Positions 1 through 4,089 of a stretch of DNA of 6,973 bases are shown one piece after another. The notes below the pieces were generated by a model that saw only the letters and a program-made list of their open reading frames with translations, ran no database searches and was not told the origin of the DNA. How positions within the stretch are numbered: the stretch's first letter is position 1; each line of letters opens with the position of its first letter. The translations under genes and the position numbers were made by a program. The stretch lies in contig JAPUFN010000027.1 of NCBI GenBank assembly GCA_027293665.1, positions 1 to 6,973 of the forward strand, read 5' to 3'. The DNA comes from Gammaproteobacteria bacterium. Lineage in GTDB: Bacteria > Pseudomonadota > Gammaproteobacteria > Pseudomonadales > Azotimanducaceae.

Positions 1-406
1 CGATTGCGCTTGCGGTAGTCGGATCAACCGGATCCTTCCGGACGTTTGCGTCGGCCAACTGCGTCTCGATAGAGCGTATAAAGCGCACTGCAAACCAGAC
101 CAGCAGCCAGATGAGGGCAACTTCGCGCACCTCATCGACGTAGTCGAATATTTCCGCCTGCGCGTTGCCGCCAGCCAGTTCTGCGGCCGCGCTGATGCCG
201 ACAATCCAGATCGCAAGCCCAAGCGGCCGGCGCGCAGCTTCGAGCAACGCGTCGTCGTAAAGGTTGTGGGTTTTTGCTAATTGCCGCTCGAGGCGATCTA
301 GAGTTCGTTTCACGACGTAACGCAGCACCGCCGTGCCCAGCACGACCAGGAACACTTCACCCACCCACTGGTGGTCACTCAGAAAATCGATCAGGTTTTC
401 AAGCAT
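1..406 (-). CDS. MscS-family mechanosensitive ion channel, N-terminal part (runs off window)
   Basis: The first 135 codons of a membrane protein, cut by the left edge. It shows three hydrophobic segments at about residues 14-32 (WVGEVFLVVLGTAVLRYVV), 61-78 (PLGLAIWIVGISAAAEL) and 93-110 (VREVALIWLLVWFAVRFI), joined by charged loops, and then a loop ending DPVDPTTASAI. That layout, and the loop just before where the pore helix would begin, resemble YnaI/YbdG-like MscS channels, which release solutes across the inner membrane when turgor rises suddenly. The conserved Gly/Ala-rich pore helix and the beta domain lie outside the window, so the family call rests on the N-terminus only. The ATG is 3 nt after the stop of the upstream barrel gene and has no clear Shine-Dalgarno, so translation is probably coupled. 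Family call moderately sure; presence of a gene very sure. Confidence 0.75.
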   Translation of the reverse strand, partial: MLENLIDFLSDHQWVGEVFLVVLGTAVLRYVVKRTLDRLERQLAKTHNLYDDALLEAARRPLGLAIWIVGISAAAELAGGNAQAEIFDYVDEVREVALIWLLVWFAVRFIRSIETQLADANVRKDPVDPTTASAI

Positions 407-409
407 CGC

Positions 410-1999
410 TCAGAAATATCTCGTCAGTTCCAACTGGATGAAATCGTCGTCCTGCACCGCCGCAGACTTGGCGTCCGGATCGAACAGCGAATCAAAAATA
501 TTATCAGGTTCGTCCGCTCCACCGAAGGCTCGTCCTTCAATGAGCAAGGTCCAAGTGTCTCCGAGGCGACGGCTGGCTTCCAACTTTACGATATACTCAT
601 CGGTCTCCACATCCCAGATCACCCCCAACAGGGCCTGGGAGTCGTTGACGTCATTGAGATTCCAGCGCGTGCCAACTGCAAGATCGTGCTCGAACAGGGT
701 ATTGAACGCCTCCTCCTGACGTTCGTCGTAGAGATACTCTACGACCAGACCCAGATCGGTGCGACTGCCCATTACACCAACCAGTGTTCGCTCGAACCCG
801 GCGTTGTAGGCGTAGTAACGATCGCCAAAGCCAGTGCGGTTGATGGCTTCGATTTTCCATGCCCAATCGCCAAAAATGGCCTGTGCATCGAATCCAGTCT
901 GATCAATCACTGGATAATGTGGCCGCAGCACAAACTCACCATCAGGCAGCGGCACCAGTTGAAACTCTGGATCCCGACTCGTGCCGGAGAACTGATAAAG
1001 CCCGAATTCCATGGGTCCCAGGCGATGTGACCAGCGGATAACACCATCCGTGCGGAGTTCCTCCGCAGCTGATTCGTAGGTCGCGTGGTCAGGGTCGATT
1101 TCCACCGCTGGCCGCAGTCGGCCGTCTCTGCCCGGGAACGTGCGTTCGCGGAATCCGGTGAGCAGATGGATATCGAGAATGCCCCAATCCCGGATGACAG
1201 ACAGGTGCGCCATCGGTTGGCCAAGCTTTTCTTCACGATCGATGTTCTCCACCAGATCGGTCTGATTGACGATATCCACGAGATGGCTGAACTCTGTGAC
1301 ACCCCAGAACACCTGCCTTACGCCAAGATGCAGGTCCCAGTCATTGCCCACCCGACTCCAGAAGAGTTCCCGAACGTCGAAGTGAGTTCGTTCGGAATCT
1401 TCGGCATCAAACCGATAAAACGGCGCAAAAGTGAAACTCTGCTGTTCGTTGTCCCAACTGCGATACAAGTCCATCTGCAGACTCAGAGCTGGATGAAACC
1501 GGGATTGGCCATCTTTGCCACTTTCGAAAAACGTCCGTGTTTCTATTCCGAGATCCAGGTCAACACTGCGAATTCTCTCCCTCCCCTGCCCGGTGTTTTG
1601 AACATTCGCCTCGCTCAGACTCTCCGCCGGACGAACGGCCGGCACATTGCGCACTGGTGCCTGAGGATTCGCTACGCTTGCGACCACCGTTGTGTTTGCT
1701 TCTGTGATGTTCCAGTAACGCAGTTGATTTGCAGACGCGACACGTTTGACTTTTTCCGCAGCCGGGTCTGTGAGAACGGCTGTTACAACCCGGTACCAGA
1801 CCCCATCAGCGTCTTCCATTCGTTCAACGGCGACGCCAATATCCAGCAACAGTCCCACCCGGGATGCCCAGTTGGTGGCGTTCTGTGAATTCTGAAAACT
1901 GCCGAACACAAGCTGTTCGTCTGCGTGGATGTTCCCTGCGAGCAGATAAAACAGGGTTACAAACACAAGGCCGCGTCTTTTCTGCAGGGCGCCAGCCAT
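410..1999 (-). CDS. Outer-membrane beta-barrel protein with N-terminal SPOR-like domain
   Basis: A 529-aa exported protein. Residues 1-26 form a signal peptide (KRR, then the hydrophobic stretch GLVFVTLFYLLAGN, cleavage after IHA). Residues about 30-95 look like a SPOR domain: a LVFGSF opening, an Asn/Ala-rich helix (NSQNATNWASRVGLL), then the VWYRVV strand and a second helix (AAEKVKRVASANQL). A linker (about 100-142) leads to a long region of alternating aromatic/hydrophobic strands and acidic loops (about 143-529) ending LTRYF, the terminal aromatic residue typical of BAM-inserted outer-membrane proteins. SPOR domains bind denuded peptidoglycan glycan strands, often at the septum, so this protein could link the outer membrane to the wall; that role is inference. 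The ATG overlaps the upstream stop (TAATG) without its own Shine-Dalgarno, implying coupling. I know no gene name. Barrel call fairly sure; SPOR call moderate. Confidence 0.8.
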   Translation of the reverse strand: MAGALQKRRGLVFVTLFYLLAGNIHADEQLVFGSFQNSQNATNWASRVGLLLDIGVAVERMEDADGVWYRVVTAVLTDPAAEKVKRVASANQLRYWNITEANTTVVASVANPQAPVRNVPAVRPAESLSEANVQNTGQGRERIRSVDLDLGIETRTFFESGKDGQSRFHPALSLQMDLYRSWDNEQQSFTFAPFYRFDAEDSERTHFDVRELFWSRVGNDWDLHLGVRQVFWGVTEFSHLVDIVNQTDLVENIDREEKLGQPMAHLSVIRDWGILDIHLLTGFRERTFPGRDGRLRPAVEIDPDHATYESAAEELRTDGVIRWSHRLGPMEFGLYQFSGTSRDPEFQLVPLPDGEFVLRPHYPVIDQTGFDAQAIFGDWAWKIEAINRTGFGDRYYAYNAGFERTLVGVMGSRTDLGLVVEYLYDERQEEAFNTLFEHDLAVGTRWNLNDVNDSQALLGVIWDVETDEYIVKLEASRRLGDTWTLLIEGRAFGGADEPDNIFDSLFDPDAKSAAVQDDDFIQLELTRYF

Positions 2000-2820
2000 T
2001 AACGGGAACGTCGTAAACTGTTCGTTGAGAAATCCCTGACATCCTCAAGCCCTGTGGCAAAGGCGTAGTTTTGCCACGTCAGCTCCGTGCTCTTGCCTGT
2101 TTGATGATTCGTCATCAGCATGCGCTGTGCTTTCCAGTAGCGATTCGCGTATTTCCGATAACCGTCCACTTCGAGGGTTTTCAGCAGGTTGTTGCGGCGG
2201 TCATAGTACGAAATGTGGTGGATTCTCAATTCGGCGACGTCAAGTGTCACCACCTGACGCGCATAACCGGAGTATTCATCCACGGGCACCCGTTCAACAA
2301 TTACAAATTCCTCACCGTTGACCCACTCGGTTTCGAGCAACCGGTAGCTGTATTTTTCAACCACCTGCAGCGCGAGGTCTTCATAGGCAAACTCACTGCT
2401 CAAAAAGGGACCGGACTTATTGCGGCTGGTGATCTTTTTGACGCGCTTGGCGGCCGGCAGGTACAACCACTGATCATCCGGTTCGACTTTGTGCGCATAG
2501 CTCAGCAGTGCCGTTCCACGGATGGGCTTGGGGGTATCAAAGATGACCAGGAGTTTGTCACCATCGGCCGGAACTTCGAGTTGACGGATTCTCAGCTTCC
2601 GTTGACTCTGCGCACCGCGTGAGTTGCGCAGGGTCATCTGGAGATCGACGGTAAGATCCTGATAGCCGGATTCACGGCGGTCGGCTTCACGAAAGATTGC
2701 GATGCCTGACTCTTCCGGAGACAACCCGTCCAGTACCAGGCCATCCTCACCAAGAGACCACGCCACTGGCACTTGCGCCAGCAGTAACGTGCCGAAGAGC
2801 CATTTGATCGAAATTCTCAA
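1999..2820 (-). CDS. LolA-like outer membrane lipoprotein-sorting protein (periplasmic)
   Basis: A 273-aa protein read from a TTG start. The start is chosen because AGGA lies 8 nt upstream and because it gives a clean signal peptide: RISIK, then WLFGTLLLAQVPVA, cleavage near AWS before LGEDG. The frame stays open to an ATG at 2979, but that ATG lacks a Shine-Dalgarno and would make the LexA operators coding. The mature part resembles the lipoprotein-sorting family (PF17131, LolA/LolB-like fold): FDTPKPIRGTALLS (about 94-107), DQWLYLPAAKRVKKI (about 116-130), GPFLSSEFAYEDL (about 137-149), and a C-terminal stretch on converting a substrate-dependent beta strand set (YDRRNNLLKTLEVDGYRK). Members are periplasmic lipid or lipoprotein binders usually found beside an MMPL/RND-type exporter; none is visible here. 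It is first in the operon and its stop overlaps the barrel gene. Family call fairly sure; substrate unknown. Confidence 0.82.
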   Translation of the reverse strand: MRISIKWLFGTLLLAQVPVAWSLGEDGLVLDGLSPEESGIAIFREADRRESGYQDLTVDLQMTLRNSRGAQSQRKLRIRQLEVPADGDKLLVIFDTPKPIRGTALLSYAHKVEPDDQWLYLPAAKRVKKITSRNKSGPFLSSEFAYEDLALQVVEKYSYRLLETEWVNGEEFVIVERVPVDEYSGYARQVVTLDVAELRIHHISYYDRRNNLLKTLEVDGYRKYANRYWKAQRMLMTNHQTGKSTELTWQNYAFATGLEDVRDFSTNSLRRSR

Positions 2821-2832
2821 GCCAGATTTCCT
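2818..2832 (-). promoter_or_regulatory. Shine-Dalgarno and TTG start of the LolA-like gene
   Basis: On the minus strand AGGA is followed by 8 nt (AATCTGGC) and TTG. This is the only well-spaced ribosome-binding site in front of the hydrophobic signal-peptide core. The in-frame ATG codons at 2877 and 2979 lack one. Confidence 0.6.
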
Positions 2833-2940
2833 GAACGATAGATTCCCAGATCTGCAGATTTGTCGAGCGGTCGTCATCTGAGACAGTGCTGCGGGTGCGG
2901 ATAGTAAGAAACCGAAAAGGGGTGTGCAAATCTGATAGTA
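2821..2940 (-). other. Probable untranslated leader of the envelope operon
   Basis: If the TTG at 2820 is the start, roughly 110-120 nt separate the LexA-box region from the first gene. The stretch contains nested palindromes (CAGATCTG at 2847-2854, ATCTGCAGAT at 2850-2859) and repeated AAATCTG words, one of which overlaps the Shine-Dalgarno. No known riboswitch was recognised, and the transcription start is not defined. Confidence 0.35.
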
Positions 2941-2951
2941 CTGTATATACT
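2923..2951 (+). promoter_or_regulatory. Probable lexA promoter
   Basis: The -10 hexamer TATACT (2946-2951) is embedded in LexA box 1. The -35 region at a 17-bp spacing is TGTGCA, a poor match to TTGACA, as is also true of many lexA promoters. This arrangement implies an RNA start near 2958 and a leader of about 85 nt. Confidence 0.5.
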
Positions 2952-2956
2952 CACAG
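2941..2956. promoter_or_regulatory. LexA (SOS) box 1
   Basis: The sequence CTGTATATACTCACAG is a perfect CTGT-N8-ACAG LexA operator. It contains TATACT (2946-2951), a good -10 hexamer for lexA on the plus strand, so bound LexA would block RNA polymerase. From memory it is the same as the first operator of E. coli lexA. It lies upstream of both lexA and the divergent envelope operon. Confidence 0.93.
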
Positions 2957-2960
2957 ACCA

Positions 2961-2976
2961 CTGTATATGCAGACAG
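2961..2976. promoter_or_regulatory. LexA (SOS) box 2
   Basis: The sequence CTGTATATGCAGACAG is a second perfect CTGT-N8-ACAG operator, starting 20 bp after box 1. That is about two helical turns, so two LexA dimers could bind the same face of the DNA. Tandem boxes are typical of self-regulated lexA promoters in gammaproteobacteria. Confidence 0.93.
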
Positions 2977-2984
2977 CATAGCAA

Positions 2985-3013
2985 CAACAACAGATCAACA
3001 ACAGATCAACAAC
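2985..3013 (+). repeat. 11-bp direct repeat in the lexA leader
   Basis: The unit CAACAACAGAT occurs at 2985-2995 and 2996-3006, followed by a partial CAACAAC at 3007-3013. The surrounding leader (about 2979-3028) is nearly free of G and T, so the RNA should be unstructured. CAA-rich leaders can help translation; any specific role here is inference. Confidence 0.75.
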
Positions 3014-3042
3014 GAACAGCCTATCAACAGGACCCCGCCCAG

Positions 3043-3645
3043 ATGGAAAACCTTACCTCCCGCCAGGCGCAAGTACTCGATCTCATCAAACTCTACATTG
3101 CCGACACCGGCTATCCTCCTACCCGGGCAGAGATTGCGCAGGAACTCGGTTTCAGATCCGCGAATGCGGCCGAAGAGCACCTGAAGGCACTCAACCGCAA
3201 AGGTGCAATCGAAATGATCCCCGGCACTTCCCGTGGCATTCGGCTGCCGGCTGATGGCGGGATACCGATCATCGGCCGGGTAGCGGCGGGCAGCCCGATA
3301 CTGGCTGCGGAACATATCGAGGATCGGTTGAACCTTCCCGTGGGTTTATTCCGTCCTCGCGCCGACTTCCTGCTGCGGGTGCGCGGCGACAGTATGCGTG
3401 ATGCCGGGATTCTCGACGGTGACCTGTTGGCGGTTCACAAGACGCCTGAAGCAAGCAACGGTCAGATCGTGGTCGCTCGCATCGACGACGAGGTCACGGT
3501 GAAACGCTTTCAACGAACACGCCAGCGCAACAAAGTCATCCTGCAACCGGCAAATCCCGACTATCAACCCATCGAGGTCGATCTACGCGAGCAACCCCTG
3601 CAGATCGAAGGTCTCAGCGTCGGCGTGATCCGCCAGAGCATCTAG
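3043..3645 (+). CDS. lexA: LexA repressor (SOS regulator, self-cleaving)
   Basis: A 200-aa protein, close to the 202 aa of E. coli LexA and collinear with it. Residues 1-65 are the winged helix-turn-helix domain (PPTRAEIAQELGFRS, recognition helix NAAEEHLKAL, wing RGIRL), nearly identical to E. coli, which fits the CTGT-N8-ACAG boxes upstream. The self-cleavage site is A82-G83 in RVAAGSP. The S24-type peptidase domain supplies the catalytic Ser117 (RGDSM) and Lys154 (VTVKRF). On DNA damage RecA filaments stimulate cleavage and derepress SOS genes. AGGA at 3029-3032 lies 10 nt before the ATG. All key residues are present, so it should be functional and autoregulated through the two boxes. It stands alone, with no sulA after it and the next gene convergent. 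Confidence 0.98.
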   Translation: MENLTSRQAQVLDLIKLYIADTGYPPTRAEIAQELGFRSANAAEEHLKALNRKGAIEMIPGTSRGIRLPADGGIPIIGRVAAGSPILAAEHIEDRLNLPVGLFRPRADFLLRVRGDSMRDAGILDGDLLAVHKTPEASNGQIVVARIDDEVTVKRFQRTRQRNKVILQPANPDYQPIEVDLREQPLQIEGLSVGVIRQSI

Positions 3646-3654
3646 CTTTTCCAA

Positions 3655-3686
3655 AGTAGCGGTTGTTGGGAGTAGCGGTTGTTGGG
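3655..3686 (+). repeat. Perfect 16-bp tandem repeat after lexA
   Basis: AGTAGCGGTTGTTGGG is present twice without a spacer (3655-3670 and 3671-3686), starting 9 nt after the lexA stop, followed by AAAAA. It lies in the 107-bp gap between convergent genes. No open frame or known element explains it. Confidence 0.9.
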
Positions 3687-3714
3687 AAAAACGCCGGCAA
3701 CCAGTGCAATCGGC
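3687..3714 (-). terminator. Possible intrinsic terminator for the topA-side genes
   Basis: On the minus strand, GCCG-(ATT bulge)-GCA pairs with TGC-CGGC around a CTGGT loop, and is followed by G and five T. It begins about 38 nt after the stop of the small acidic gene. The stem is short and bulged and the T-tract modest, so this is a weak call. No convincing terminator was seen for lexA on the plus strand. Confidence 0.35.
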
Positions 3715-3752
3715 TGGGGAATAATCAGTAAGCAGTATGCGGCAGATGGCTG

Positions 3753-4019
3753 TCAGTGAATTACCGGCGAGTGTTTACGGGCCGCATCGTCTGACTCGAG
3801 ATCGCCTTCCAGCCCCGTATCAAAGTAGCCGGAATCTGTGCTCAGAAAATCGGTTGCAGCATCAATCATGGCTTCGGCTACGGCAACGAGTTCATCACCA
3901 AGCATATCTCGCACTTCGCTGGAAAAGGCAATCCGCAGCAGCGGCTCACCTCTATCGTCTGCTTCTCGCAGCACGATATCGCCATTTTCGAGCTGGGTAA
4001 TCTCCAGAACGGTACTCAT
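3753..4019 (-). CDS. Small acidic protein of unknown function (88 aa)
   Basis: An 88-aa soluble protein with no signal peptide or membrane segment. Residues 1-32 look like a small beta sheet (MSTVLEITQLENGDIVLREA, then GEPLLRIAFS), 33-60 a helical part (SEVRDMLGDELVAVAEAMIDAATDF), and 61-88 an acidic low-complexity tail (YFDTGLEGDLESDDA). It has 21 Asp/Glu against 6 Arg/Lys, so it is strongly acidic. From memory, small hypothetical proteins of similar size and sequence sit near topA in pseudomonads, which suggests a conserved but unstudied gene; I assign no function. The ATG directly follows TAA and has GGGGG 4 nt upstream as a possible, closely spaced ribosome site. It lies 70 bp after topA on the same strand and could be co-transcribed with it. 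Confidence 0.8.
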   Translation of the reverse strand: MSTVLEITQLENGDIVLREADDRGEPLLRIAFSSEVRDMLGDELVAVAEAMIDAATDFLSTDSGYFDTGLEGDLESDDAARKHSPVIH

Positions 4020-4089
4020 TTAGCCCCCGAGGCTTGAAGGCGCGGAGCATAACAGCATGTGCTGGTGAATGTGATTGTGATTAAGTAAG
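4020..4089 (-). other. Gap between topA and the small acidic gene
   Basis: This 70-bp spacer contains a 12-bp near-palindrome (CAGCATGTGCTG, 4053-4064) and a small hairpin (AGCC-TCGGG-GGCT on the minus strand, 4022-4034) whose loop and 3' arm include the GGGGG ribosome-site candidate of the small gene. There is no T-tract, so read-through from topA is plausible. Confidence 0.35.

Noticed and set aside
371..1888. Long plus-strand open frames (371-1030 and 1085-1888) opposite the barrel gene
   Set aside because: They lie antisense to a convincing exported barrel protein, have no recognisable domains or ribosome sites, and are expected from the codon use of the real gene.
2071..2622. Plus-strand open frame opposite the LolA-like gene
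   Set aside because: Antisense shadow of a gene with family motifs; no own domain or start signals.
2935..2940. TACTAT as -10 element of the divergent operon
   Set aside because: It resembles TATAAT only partly and no acceptable -35 lies 16-18 bp upstream on the minus strand, so no divergent promoter is annotated even though one must exist nearby if the operon is transcribed from here.
2821..2979. N-terminal extension of the LolA-like gene to an ATG at 2979
   Set aside because: The frame is open, but it would make both the LexA box 2 edge and box 1 coding, has no Shine-Dalgarno, and gives a sequence unlike a signal peptide start. The TTG at 2820 has a well-placed AGGA and a normal signal peptide.
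4053..4064. CAGCATGTGCTG palindrome as terminator of topA
   Set aside because: The stem is only 5 bp with a 2-nt loop and no T-tract follows on the minus strand; noted only as a small palindrome.
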